Shown here: piece by piece, positions 41,475-52,590 of the stretch
Layout: every line of letters begins with the position of its first letter
Numbering within the stretch: the stretch's first letter is position 1
NCBI GenBank assembly: GCA_963922205.1
Contig: CAWUHX010000294.1
Location: forward strand, 360,845-424,844
Source of the DNA: Romanomermis culicivorax
Lineage: Eukaryota; Nematoda; Enoplea; Mermithida; Mermithidae
Reading direction: 5' to 3'
DNA: 64,000 nt
Made by a program: the position numbers and the translations under genes
The notes under the pieces: model-generated
The model's database searches: none
Seen by the model: the letters and a program-made list of their open reading frames with translations, nothing else
What the model was told of the DNA's origin: nothing

Positions 41475-41800
41475 CCTACATGTACGGGGTTCTGTGATAG
41501 AGGATCAGGCGACCTTTTCTGTGGGTAGGATAATCGATTGTCCCAAAAAGTTCGAGAAACGGTTCAAAAATAGTTTTTGTCCGAAAAACCATAAAGATAT
41601 GTATTTATGGCGCGAAGCGCAAAGAAAATTTAAATTTTGACTGTTTTTAAAAATGATCATTTTCTATTGAAAAATTTACATTTCGACCAAAGGGATGAGG
41701 TTGCTATGGCTTGCTCATTCCAACCGTTTGATTGGCAAATATACAAAGTGGGTCAGCATATGGCGAACGATTTTATGGTAGACTCCAGTTATATGTACGG
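41475..41800 (+). repeat. A-family copy A7, diverged
   Basis: Begins near CCTACATGTACGGGG, has GGCGCGAAGCGCA at 41609-41621 and the GGCGAACGATTTTATGG block, and ends near GTTATATGTACGG. Flanking duplication not clear. Confidence 0.6.
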
Positions 41801-41818
41801 CGGACTTTATGTGTATAG

Positions 41819-42090
41819 TTCATCTAAAATCTGCCCTATTCCCAAATGTTATAAAACTTAATTCCTCCCTTCAAACCGTCGACTACGTTTACAAGAAACT
41901 TTTATGCATTTTGCAATCTGAATCCAGCAACTCTAGCCGTGTACTGGTTCTGAAAAACTGTCAACATGAAATGGAGTGGAAAGACTACTCTAAAGTCAAT
42001 AATGGCGTATGGGAAACTTATCGAGATTTACACATCAGGCACATTCGAAATGTTCTATTTTCCGCTCTTCGCGAGTTATCCAGTGTTTAA
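41819..42090 (+). CDS. possible terminal exon of an unidentified host gene
   Basis: After an ATAG acceptor a frame of about 90 codons runs to a TAA/TGA-free end at 42090. It reads VHLKSALFPNVIKLNSSLQT, then YVYKKLLCILQSESSN and WETYRDLHIRHIRNVLFSAL. The composition is protein-like, and an AATAAA signal lies 200 bp downstream (42289-42294). I do not recognise the family, and no upstream exon is identified. Confidence 0.35.
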
Positions 42091-43663
42091 CTTCTGCAAC
42101 ATTTTTTGTACATTTCTAAGGTTTCGGCAAGTTCCAAGGCAAAACTTGGTCGAAAAATGTCTAACGATCTAAAATTTCTACAACGTGGCTTCGGATTTTT
42201 CGCTTCATTACTTTAAATTATTGTAAAACTATGTATAAAGCATAAACATTCTGTGAACACAGTTTTATCATTTTTATTTCAAATAATGAATAAATTTGCG
42301 ATTAATTGCTTTCGCGGGATTCTCGTTCAAATCGCATATTAAAATTGGCGTATGCTTGAAAAAATTGCAGGATTGTTATTGGCGAATTGAGCTCGTTTGA
42401 TTTCGTGTTTTTTTTACTTTAAAAAAATCCATAAGCTGACGCTATAGACGTTTGATTCGGTTTTTTATAGAGAACCATAAAAATGCGTGGTGTGGGTGAG
42501 GAAAAAATGGTTTTCAAGTGATTGGAAGAGACCTCCATGGAAACAGAGAAAATCGAATTTTGGCTCGGCAGGAATTTACAATACGGTAAGTTCGACTTTT
42601 TACCAAAAACCTCCATTTTTCAATGTTTCAAATCAAAAACTTAAAAAAATTTTGGAAAAAAAGGGCGGAAAACAGTGATTTCCAAAAAAAAACTTGAAAA
42701 AAATTTGAAAATTTTTCATGGAAATTACAGTAATCATACCTTTCTACCAAAATCCTAAGCCTAAGCCTAGGCCCCCCCCTCTAAGTTCTTTTTGACCTCG
42801 CCATTCACCATTCCACTCCGACCGCCCTAAAAACCAAACTAATTCTGTACTTTTGAGCAACCACCAACAAGGAAAACACAACTTCAGGCAGTTTTGGTTA
42901 CTTACCGTATTGTTAAAATTAGCCTTTGGCTCATTGGTGAACAGCTTTGGAACCCACGTTGATTATTTTGCGATTGTCACTCACATTGCAATTATTCATA
43001 AATTGCAAAGACATTATTATTGGTTATTATTCGGTCCTGTATATTTTACTACAACTATAGTCTGTTTTTTCAAGTGCCTGTAAATAATAAAAGTAGAACA
43101 CAAAATACCATTTCATACTTCCATGATTTTCTGCAGTACGGGACGGAAAATTTGTAAGTTTACTCAATAACTAACATTTAACAATTTTTCGGGAAAAATA
43201 TTCTTCCGCTAAAGTTCAGTGTAAACGATCTCGACGTCAGTGCTAATTTTTGTCATTTTTCAGATTTTCAAGCTTAAGCCAGACTCGCTGATTTTGTATT
43301 CGGTGCATTTAGGCCGTAAACTTTCTACACGATGTTCCACCGGTTCGCTATTTTCTTATATTTTATGGGACTTGACGTTTCTAAACTTCCTAATGTAAGT
43401 TTAGTGCTTTGACTTGCCGTCTGTGTTCTAAAAAAGAAACGGAAAAGTGAATAACTTCATTATTTTTTTGTCTTCGTTAGATCTACAAATTTGCGAGCTA
43501 ACAACTTTCTCAACGATTCTTGCTTGCGATCTTGATCTTGCGATTCTCGCCGCAATTTCAACTTGGTGGAGAATTTCATACTGTAGAAAATACTAAATGT
43601 CTTTCTATGGTTAAATTCATTGAAAGACATCATGTTTACCCATACTATCGAATTTGACGGAAC
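42091..43663 (+). other. unassigned, with weak exon-like pieces
   Basis: A short start-exon-like frame (METEKIEFWLGRNLQY, ATG at about 42537) is followed by a good GTAAGT donor near 42586. 43264-43395 is open after a TTTTTCAG acceptor (IFKLKPDSLILYSVHL..). Neither can be linked to a family or to each other. The sequence ACAATACGGTAAGT occurs again inverted near 42900. Confidence 0.2.
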
Positions 43664-44015
43664 AGTATTAGTATAGCATGCCTCGACATGGGTCAAAAAT
43701 CGATTGAAAAAAAAATTTTGAGTTGAAATTAGAATAGTTTTTTTGGGTAAATCCATGTCGCTGATTACGAATATGATATCATAAATTCTATGGGAGCAAG
43801 TCTTAGCTTGTTTTTCCAACAAAAATAATTTCAAAGTTCTATCAAAATTTATTCTTGCAGTTTATTCACATTTTTATCAGGCTAAGGGGAACTGACGATC
43901 TATTTCCGCACAGATATCATTGACTGGCGTATCAGTGTGCATATTATTCCACCGGTATTCAACACAGTGGCCGGCAAAAGGTTGGCGACGTGCCGCTCAT
44001 CGATCGAACTCTTAA

Positions 44016-44750
44016 GGCCCTGCTAACCTCGACGGCCGGCGCCGGATGAAATATTTTTAAACCGACGACGGCCGTCACCGATTGCAAATTTTCGCTGCTA
44101 TACTTCATCCGATGCCGGCCGTGAGATACCTTGTACTGCAAATCTACGAAAAAATGATAGAACACCAAGATGCATTTTTCGCACCATAATTCATATGTTA
44201 CGCGACGGCTAGTGACGGTTCAGAAATTTCGATTGAATCGAAATTGACAACCGGCGCCGGCCGTCATCAAAAAGACGAAGTATAGCAGCTCGGAACCGGC
44301 GCCGGCTATGAGCTGCTATACACTACCAGGCGAAACTAACCCTCAAAAATTCGCGTCCGGGACGCGTCCAGGTCGCGTCCGGAACGCGTCTTTTTCGGTA
44401 GCACCAAGAAAACTTCCATCTTTCTTAGTAATTGACATTCATGCAACAACTATCATAGTTCTTTCATAATGTGTAGTGGATATGCACTTTGTTTTGACCT
44501 ACAGTTGACCTTTCGTTTATATCTGGCAAATAATGTGTGCTTTCTATAGAGAGGTAAGAAGGAAGCCTCAGCAAAATTCTTTGGCTTTGTGTGACACAAG
44601 CACATGGCCTGTCAATTTTATTGTCGGTATGGTGTGCTTTTCGCGTCCTGGGTGAGTCCGGGACGCGTCCTGGACGCGACCGGCATGGACGGTTAGTTTC
44701 GTCTGGTAGTGTACTTCTAACAGTGATGGCCGGCGAAGTATAGCAGGGCC
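44016..44750. mobile_element. TTAA-flanked MITE with GGCCGGCGCCGG words
   Basis: Ends are GGCCCTGCTA and TAGCAGGGCC, with TTAA on both sides (44012-44015, 44751-44754), as in piggyBac-type insertion. GGCCGGC / GCCGGCGCCGG words recur at about 44032, 44065, 44115, 44255, 44295 and 44728. No coding capacity. Confidence 0.75.
44321..44711. mobile_element. TA-flanked MITE with CGCGTCC words, nested
   Basis: Ends are CACTACCAGGCGAAACTAAC and its near-perfect complement GTTAGTTTCGTCTGGTAGTG. TA stands on both sides (44319-44320, 44712-44713). GGACGCGTCC words lie near both ends (44352-44392, 44640-44680) in inverted relation. Confidence 0.85.
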
Positions 44751-44908
44751 TTAAGGCTTAGGCTTAGCCCATAATCAAGGAACTATTCTAATTTAAACTC
44801 AAAATTTTTTCAATTGATTTTTGACCCATGTAGAGACATGCTATACTGATACTGGACAGAACTGCATCGATACCTGAGGGCTACTCGAGAGATTTTAACC
44901 GCATAAAC

Positions 44909-45052
44909 ATGTTTGTGACGGAAATTTTCAGCTGTTGTTTGCCGCTCGCCAATGAAATAATAAAAATGATGAAAAAAATTTCGCCAGCGAGCGACCAAGC
45001 AGAACAGCTAAAAAATATATTCAATAACCTGGTTTGTTTAAATTCCTCCCAG
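44909..45052 (+). CDS. possible first coding exon, unidentified
   Basis: ATG at 44909 opens 48 codons (MFVTEIFSCCLPLANEIIKM ..) that end exactly in phase at a CAG|GTATCG donor (45052/45053). No family recognised and no second exon found. 45053-45360 holds nothing else supported. Confidence 0.25.
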
Positions 45053-45360
45053 GTATCGACGAAATTTTGTTGTGGGCAACATACCCGTATCCAGGATTTT
45101 CAAAAAAGGGGAAATTTTCCCAAATTTTTTTAGAATTTGCTGAATAAAAAGAAAATCAAAATGATTTAAAGACGACTTATTTTCAGTTAGTTTATGTGTG
45201 CTTGGATTAGTGTCAAATTCTATGTTTGACGAAAAGTATGTAAGTATAATAATTTAATTTGGGAATTCTGATATAAATACAATGATATTGCGGAAAATTT
45301 TTTTCTAAAAAAAAGTTAGGGGGAATTCTCCCCCCTTCCCATGTCTAAATACGGGCCTGT

Positions 45361-45731
45361 CATACCTGTTAGAGGTCCGTGAGGTTGGGGGGGGGGGATA
45401 AATCCAAAATTTTGGGGGAGGGGGTCGAAAAAAGTCCAAATTTTTCCCAAAAAAGGCCGAAAACATACACTTTTTGGCAATTTTTTCTAATTTTTCCTAA
45501 CTGGGGGCGGGGTTGGGTATATGATTGGCCAAGTTGGGTGGTCTCCCACCCAAACCCCCCCCCCCCCCAATTACCATACCTGCAAGACCTCCGACCAGTT
45601 GGGGGGTCGAAAAAAGTTGAAATTTTTCCCAAAAAAGGTAAAAAAAACATACTTTTTTGCAAATTTTTTTAATTTTTTCCAAACTGGGACGGGTGGTTGG
45701 CCAAGTTGGAGGGGCCCCAAGTACAGGTATG
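45361..45731 (+). mobile_element. G-family dimer within one target duplication
   Basis: Starts CATACCTGTTAGAGGTCC and ends ..AAGTACAGGTATG. Flanks are GGGCCTGT (45353-45360) and GGTCCTGT (45732-45739), 7/8. Two G units lie head to tail, the second beginning CATACCTGCAAGACC at about 45575. There is no duplication at the internal junction. Confidence 0.82.
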
Positions 45732-45775
45732 GGTCCTGTGGGCAAACATGTTTTTCCATTGATTTCGGCTTTCCC

Positions 45776-45862
45776 ATACTAAGCATTGCGGAATGCGGAG
45801 CGAGATCTGTCATCAATTTAATTGATCAAAAATTTATCGACTTTTTATCGTTTACTGTACTT
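45776..45862 (+). repeat. arm of a distant inverted repeat
   Basis: Matches the reverse complement of 49168-49255 nearly base for base, including GAGCGAGATCTGTCATCAAT and the TCGACTTTTTATCGTTTACT block. 45863-46599 shows no supported gene. Confidence 0.65.
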
Positions 45863-46599
45863 ATAAAAAACATGACGATCGTTTTCAAAATATCACAAGA
45901 AAATTGAACTAGTAATTAGATCTAAATTTTTAAAACTTTCTAGATTGCACGCAGCTTGTGGTAATTTGTATATGGTATACCTTATTTCCTACATGCGAAT
46001 CAACAATTAAACTGCTATGTGTATACTTTATTCCGTCATGAGAACCAACAATTTCAATACATTGACTATAACAACTGAATCACAGAAATGCAACAAAATT
46101 TATAATGGTTGGCTGCACTTGTTCAGCAGTTTCTTTACTCTGCAGCTATTCCACTGAGCATAAACTATTTTCTTTTTTTAAATGTTATTTTTCTTGCGAT
46201 ACTGGTCTTCCTTTTAATACAAGAACGACGTTGAGCTTGTAAATTCTAAATAACAAAACAGGTTGTGTAATGGTAAATGTAGGTTTTCTGCTTTTGAAGA
46301 AAATAGAGACAAAAACTGGAAATTTTAATAGGCAAATAGTTTGTTGTGTATAACTCGGGTCATAGTACAAAATTGTTTAGATCGCAGTTGATTTTGGCGA
46401 TTCTCAATACCATGGTTGATGTATACGTTGTTAAACGTGGATGGATTCATATTCATCTATTTGATTGCTCGATGAAGAATCAGCTGAATTGCTCGAAATA
46501 AGTAATTTGGATCGAAAAATTGGCACTTTGCGCTAATATCAACTTCATCTGAAGTTTGTGGGCTATCAATGTCCATGAAAGTCGCATAACAGAATCACA

Positions 46600-46975
46600 C
46601 ACGTAACAGAGCCCTGAAGTCTGGGGCGGATAGTCAGGCGTCTTTCTTGGGCTGAAGGTCAGTAATTCCAAAAATTTTGGGGGAGGGTCTCTCAGGGGAA
46701 AAAATCGATTTTTTTCTTGAAAAAACTCGGAAAAATAGTTCAAAAAATAATAATTTTTTTCTAAAAGGACTGAAAAAAGTGTTCGTGGTGCTAAGTGACC
46801 AGAAAATTCACATTTTCGACCATTCTTTTTTCGAAAATTGACATTTTTCCGTATTTTTCCGACCAAAAGTATGGGGTCCCTACGGCTACCATATGGCTAG
46901 CCATAAAATTGGAAAATCCTAGGGGGCGGTCGCCCAATGGCTAGCCATATGGTCGACGTTTTCTGGGCGGGGGCT
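46600..46975 (+). repeat. A-family copy A5, right end lost
   Basis: Starts ACACGTAACAGAGCCCTGAA and follows A1 through the GACATTTTTCCGTATTTTT, CTACCATATGGCTAGCC and GGTCGACGTTTTCTGG blocks. The hairpin has decayed (TGGTGCTAAGTGACC near 46787). The right TIR is missing. Confidence 0.65.
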
Positions 46976-47815
46976 ATAGCACAACCTATGCATTCACGTA
47001 AAAATTCAAAAAATATTTTATGTCAAGTTCAAAACACAATGCTATATAATATCGTCCACTTGAAAAAATTTATTATATTGAGAAAACAAAACCTTGAAAA
47101 AATCATTACTTTCGAACATCATGCACATTATTTTTTTCAAGATTATTTTCAAAAAAATCAAGATGTCATCTTGAAAAAATAGAGATCCCATCTTGAAAAC
47201 ATCTCGAAAAAGATTCAAGATAGGCAGCTCATCAAAGAATGAAAATTTCTGAAACTAGCTCTGCCTCCTAATGCACAGATGCACATAAGCGGGGTACGGG
47301 GTAAACCATCCTGCCTGAGACCCTGGACATCCCCTGGCTCGGAAAAAATCGTCAAACACCCCCTTGAAGTTTTTCCAAGAGTTCGTTTGATGACTTTATC
47401 TATATTTTGTATGAAAAACATGATTGTGGAACCTTATTTATTTTTCACATCACATCCATCGATACAAAGTCCAAGGACCCCTCAGGAAAATTCAAACCGT
47501 GTTTGCTCCTGCTTCTATGTTACGAGAACCCGTCAAAGTGGACTTTTGAGGTCACGGCTTGCTGGCAGAGGACATCCTTGGTTTTTACAACAGGTAGCTG
47601 TGGAGAGATTCCCTACCTGCTCACGAAAATTTGGATCCTTCTATATTACCGCATTTTGCGTGAAAAACAAGTATTTTCGAAAAATCTTATACTTGAATTA
47701 AAATTCGGTTCTCCTTGCAAAACATGACGCATCTTGAAATTTTAACGAAGCGTCTTTGATTTTTTGCGCTTCCTCTTAAAAAATTGTTATGCGTCACTTT
47801 CGAAGCACTGTTTTT
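46976..47815. other. ATCTTGAAAAA-word region and unassigned frame
   Basis: 47085-47220 repeats CTTGAAAAAAT / ATCAAGATG words. An open stretch at 47407-47727 (.. KFKPCLLLLLCYENPSKW ..) is not recognised and has no splice support. TTTCGAAG at 47808-47815 is the left duplication of C4. Confidence 0.35.
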
Positions 47816-48657
47816 TTCGCCGGGAGCCTTTCCACCAAATCAAAATTTTTTCCCCATTTCCCGAAGTCGTTTTTCGCTTAAAAATGCGCACGGATGCTAT
47901 TTAGTGTTTTTGAGCTTTTTCAAGTCTTCTGGTGTTTTTAGAACCGTTAATCCATTGAATGTGAGCAAAAAATTGAAATTTTCGAGTTTAAAGTCTAATC
48001 TACCAGCATTGAGGAACAAACTTGCCAGCAAACTATCCAAGAGCATAATGACTTTGAATTACACGAGAAATCGACGGTTAAAACCTCTATGATGACAAGT
48101 GAGAGCCCAAAAAAGATGCGCCGGAAAAATTTTTTGTGTCCTGCGACGCTGGAAAATCAATTTTCCGAGCATTAATTTCAAGAATTAGATTTGAATTTAG
48201 TGTTCAGAAGTCGTAATTATATAATTTTATTTGAAAAATTAGAAACCAGTAATTTTTTTGTAAACTCTCATGAACTTGGTCGCAAACAGGTGAGTAAGAA
48301 GAGTATAAATTTCCGAAAGATGCTTCCATGAAACCCTTGAATTGATGTTAGGAATCATATAATCGCATCAAAAAGCTTAGAGACTTGACTTATTGATCTT
48401 CCTCAAAAACTGTGTCAAGGAAAAAATGTGAATCTTTATTAAAAATTATGATAAAATATTGCAGATTGCCAATGAAAACATGAGATAATACGTTTAAGAT
48501 GATGAAAACTATTATAGATTAAGTGATAAATGAACGTAGACATGCTTAAAGCCGCGTCTGAGCTAGGTAGTACATAATAACGATAAATTAAATTTATAAC
48601 CGAAAATTTTGAGATTATGGCCTCCTAAACGCACCAAAATGCATGAAAAAAACAGTG
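47816..48657 (+). mobile_element. hAT-like element C4, uninterrupted
   Basis: 842 bp from CACTGTTTTTTTCGCCGG to ..GCATGAAAAAAACAGTG, flanked by perfect duplications TTTCGAAG (47808-47815, 48658-48665). It is the cleanest C copy and shows C1 without B1: CGCACCAAAATGCATGA reads through at 48630-48645. Confidence 0.93.
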
Positions 48658-48665
48658 TTTCGAAG

Positions 48666-50507
48666 GTACTTAACGGTTTTTTTAAGTGGTGAACAAATTT
48701 CTCAAAGTGCCCTCCTCATATTCCGTAAATTTACCTTTGGAACTTTTAAACCTTTGGATCTACTCTCAAATTTTTCGCTTCGATGACACTATAAATACAT
48801 CGTGCCGGTTTTGTTTCCTTCGTGCAAAACAAATTCGAAACGTTTTCCTTTTTCGACTTCGGAACGCCAATTTTCAAAACAAGCCTTTAGTTGAAAATTT
48901 GTAATTTCGAATGGTAATTTTCAAATCATGGTCGTTCTTTTAATGTTGACGACATAATTCGGGGGCATGTTCCTTAAATTTCTGAGCGCATACCACACTG
49001 ACGCGTAATTTTTCTTCTTTCTTCTGAGGATAATGTTCGTTGATGCCGAGCTACAATTGACCGAACTGGAAAAGGAAGTTTCGCATGTTCCGCACTTGAA
49101 CGGTTTGCTTGCCTAAAAAATAAAACAAAACAAACTACACAAAAAACAACCAATCGTTATTCGAATTGACTACAGTAAACGATAAAAAGTCGATAAATTT
49201 TTCGACCAATCAAATTGATGACAGATCTCGCTCCCCAATGCTTAGTCGTTCCCATTCTCATAGAGGAGTTTAGCGTATTTTTACAGTAAACAAATTACCG
49301 CAAAGTGAAAATTGCGTATCAAATTTAACCTGCTTTTTCGAGTGCCGCTGCGTTTTTCATTTCGAATCAAGTGGGCTATATAAATCAATAAATAAATTGC
49401 TAGTCTGCATCATATAGAATAAAAATTCTTGAATATCCTGCATAATTTCGAACTAGTTTTCGTTGCGACTCGATCATTTCAAATTAGCAGTATGTAGTGT
49501 ATCCTGATTTCGGAAAATCAGGTGCATCTTGACTTTTAAAAAACTAAGTTGGGTTTATGGATTCAAAAAAATCAAGTATTCCACAAAGAAATCAGGATGA
49601 GCGACCAATCAATCTGATTAAAAATTTTTGCAATGAAACGGTCAACCTTTGGTCACCTCCTATTGTGTCGTCGATTTTCAAAAACGAATTCTATCAAGGG
49701 CACGCCGCACAAGGTTGCATTTGATTTTACAGGGGAGCGGGTTAAATTCGCGCTGAAAATCCATTTTCTAAATGTGAGATTTTCCAAAAAATAATAATTA
49801 CGGGTTCTTTTTTGTCAGGTTTCTGAGCTGGTAGAGAATCGTGGGGAGGAGCGACGAAGTCAAAAATAAGTATATCTTATTTGGAAACAAGATGCTCTTA
49901 ATGATCAAGATGCAACTTGATTTCTTTTTTTTGAAAAAATCAAGGTTCATCTTGATGATTTTTTGATATCTTTTCTTTGAAATCAAAATGCACTTGTTTT
50001 TTAATGTAGTTTCAATTTGATTTCTCGTGTGCCGTATGTTTCGTCGACAGAATATTGTGATGCAATGGTATATGGAGTGTGATTTTCGATGAGTCGCCTG
50101 AAATTCCACACAGGTTTTTCAACTTTCGCATTCTTCTAAATTATTACGAAACAATCAAGTGACCCGGAATCTAAAGGTAGCAATAGCAAGTCGCAGGCAT
50201 TTTCTAAGAAAATTTTTTTGAAGATCATTCCACGAATTCGTTCATAATGAGACGCTGTATTATGAAATTGAATCACAAATTTTTTAGATTTCAAAATCGC
50301 TTTCATCTTAAAATACGGTGTTAGATACCATGAAGAAAACTTTGTCTTCATGTTACGATTGGGAGCCTTGTTATTTTTTGAAGTTTGCCAAATTCCGATC
50401 CGACAAGGGATCAGATTTCGTTTTCATTCCATCCTGGTAATTATTTATTTCATCTTACTTGATTATTTAATTATGTTTTATTTATTTCATTAATTCAATT
50501 TTTACAG
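48666..50507. other. no firm gene; AAGATGCA-word patches
   Basis: 49168-49255 is the second arm of the inverted pair with 45776-45862. 49500-49600 and 49880-50010 repeat words such as TCAAGATGCA, CATCTTGAT and AAAATCAAG, like those at 47085-47220, and include the small hairpin CCTGATTT..AAATCAGG at 49504-49522. Other frames are short. Confidence 0.4.
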
Positions 50508-50692
50508 CTTCAATCGGGAATCCTTATGATAAATTTTTGTTTCCGTTTGTTTCGAACGTTTCCCAAAAATGTTTTTCTGATAGATACTTATGTGATTTTG
50601 AAATGGTCCATTCCTGCATACCTACCGCAACTGCAGCACAAAAGTATGTGGAACTTACAGATGGCCAAATGCAGATAGACTATCTCAAGTAG
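50508..50692 (+). CDS. possible terminal exon, unidentified
   Basis: After a TTTTTACAG acceptor (50507) an open frame (phase 2) reads SIGNPYDKFLFPFVSNVSQK, CFSDRYLCDFEMVHSCIPTA and TAAQKYVELTDGQMQIDYLK, then TAG. The composition is protein-like. A possible donor lies at about 50445 (CCTG|GTAATT) upstream. The family is not recognised. Confidence 0.3.
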
Positions 50693-50764
50693 AAAAACGA
50701 TTTTAATATATCTAATTTGCATAGTTTTCATAAACATGTGTGTGCGTTTACTCTAATGCACAGA

Positions 50765-50905
50765 ACTTTTTATTATTCGCTGTATTGAGATTTGCTCTTG
50801 TGAGAATCGATGTATTGAGATTTCGCTGTATTGAGAATCGCGGTTTTGAGACTTCGCTGTTTTGAAAAACGTTGTTTTGAGTCTCGCTGTTCTGGGTTGC
50901 GCCAT
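50765..50905 (-). repeat. imperfect short tandem repeat
   Basis: About seven units of a TTCGCTGTATTGAGAAT-like word, period 17-21, with A/T exchange at one position and steady decay to the right. Confidence 0.7.
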
Positions 50906-51193
50906 ATTGGTGGCACGTCTTTCTACATACAAACTTAATTTCTAGTTTTACATTCAGCAATAACAGATTTTGGTGGATCAGGAATCATGAGTAGATCAAC
51001 TTTCCTTAAATCAAAGACTAAGGTTTTCTAACTTATCAGCAGGTCATTGAACCTGAAACTAGACCAATGATGCAAAGAAGATCCGAAAAACGTTGTTCAA
51101 TTCATAGGGCTCATATGAATGATTAGTTTTATGTAAAATTTTTTAGGTGTCGATGTCCGGACGAAAAATCATGCATTTTTTCGTACTACGTTA

Positions 51194-51655
51194 CAGTGTT
51201 TTTTTTGTACTTTACAAACGAACCGGTCCAGAGTACAAACGAAAATTTGGGCTTCGTTTGTACCAGTACAAATGAAAATTTTTGGACAAAAAAATTTTTT
51301 GTTACTCAACAGCTGTCAGTATTCAGTATCAATGGACTTTGTAGGACTTGTTTGTTATGCGTCCACATCGAAACTGACAAACTAGCAGCTGTGGCATAAT
51401 AATAAAAGCTTTTTGTGGAGTATTTCACTAGTGCATGTTATGTGCCTCATGATCAAGTGTTTTATGTGTCTGAATTTGTAGCCTTCTTATGTGTCTCATG
51501 GAAATAGCCAACATATTCATATTTCACAGCATGTTTGTTGCATTTTATAACAATGAATCCTTTTTTCAGCAATTTTTCGCAAATTTTGGAGTACAAACGG
51601 TTTTTGAGAGGTCGTTTGTACCAGTACAAATGGACCGAGTACAAAAAAAAACACT
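51194..51655 (+). mobile_element. hAT-like MITE U with GTACAAACGA words
   Basis: Ends are CAGTGTTTTTTTTGTAC and ..GAGTACAAAAAAAAACACTG. Flanks are CTACGTTA (51186-51193) and CTACGATA (51656-51663), 7/8. GTACAAACGA and CGTTTGTACCAGTACAAATG words lie at both ends. 462 bp. Confidence 0.87.
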
Positions 51656-51832
51656 GCTACGATATCCGTCGAATGGTCGGCATTTTTCAGTGTACCACCG
51701 TCTCCGATACTCTACTGTACTGAGATGTTGATTACTTATTTGAGTAGTAAAGATGACAATATGTTATAAATAATAGTTGCTGGCTCATTCCACGACAAGT
51801 TGTCCAATTTTTGAAATTATCCGCGCCCGACC

Positions 51833-52130
51833 ATTTTAGATTTCGACCAAATTTTGTCTATGTGTCATCCGAAGTCCAAAACTAACTTCGACAAATTTTT
51901 TTCATCCAACTCCCAAAACTTCGGGAGCTATGGTGTTCTTGGTGGACCCTACTTTTTTGAAGAATTGCCTTCTTTCGGGTCACACTGTCGTCCTGAAAAT
52001 AATGCTTGCGATTTAAAGGTTTGCACCCTTACACACTTTTTGCTCTGATTTCATCTATGCTGTTTAGAAAATTCTGCATTGCGACAAAATAGTTTAGGGT
52101 GGTCATAAAATCGAAAGGTTGATAATTCAT
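51833..52130 (+). repeat. dispersed repeat R, copy 1
   Basis: Matches the reverse complement of 61778-62080. The best conserved blocks translate to similar peptides (FGSHCRPENNACDLKVCTL here). It could be an old gene fragment or a non-coding repeat. Confidence 0.5.
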
Positions 52131-52142
52131 GCACCAGCTAGG

Positions 52143-52384
52143 GTCACTTTTTCATAAAATGCTTCTAAAACGAAAAATGACACAAATATTATGTGTCTTG
52201 AAAATCCTGTACATTAAGCTTTTACTGTAGATTTTTTCACTGAAAAAATTTCCAAGTGTCAGTTGAGTGTCCCCACAAAATTTTAGTTCCACCTGACGTA
52301 CAGCTTGGCAGAAAATGCTGAAAATATAAAATGGTACTTGCTTTCCAGATTCATTATTTGGAAGCATTTCACGAAAAACAGACT
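52143..52384. mobile_element. small inverted-repeat element T, copy 1
   Basis: The left CATAAAATGCTTCTAAAACG is matched by the inverted ATTTGGAAGCATTTCACG and AAAACAGACT at the right. A sister copy lies at 59132-59367. The target duplication is not clear. Confidence 0.6.
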
Positions 52385-52390
52385 GTAGAG

Positions 52391-52590
52391 TGCAATAGAA
52401 TATTTTGCTAGGCCTTTAGGCCAATGTGAAATATATATTCTTCTAACAAAAATGGCGAAGACTTGACATATGCTTATTCACTCGAATTATAAGCCAATGA
52501 TCTCGTTTAAAAGCTAAAAAACGGCGGAGTCTTAGCTTGCTTTGGTCTCTGAGCCTAGTGACCATTCAGTATTCATGAGAGCCATTTATT
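52391..52590 (-). repeat. DIRS right inverted terminal repeat with extension
   Basis: Complementary to 56390-56505 across about 115 bp. Its outer extension (52391-52446, ATTTTGCTAGGCC and CCAATGTGAAATATATATTC) is complementary to the left half of the internal region at 52976-53015. Confidence 0.78.

Larger units (their letters stand above)
43664..44856. mobile_element. outer inverted-repeat structure holding two nested MITEs
   Basis: About 80 bp at 43664-43744 (CAGTATTAGTATAGCATGCC ..) is the near-perfect reverse complement of 44776-44856. Shared inner blocks are CATGGGTCAAAAATC and TTTTGAGTT.AAATTAGAAT. Between the arms lie a TTAA-flanked element and, inside it, a TA-flanked one. Target duplication of the outer structure is not evident. 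Confidence 0.65.
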
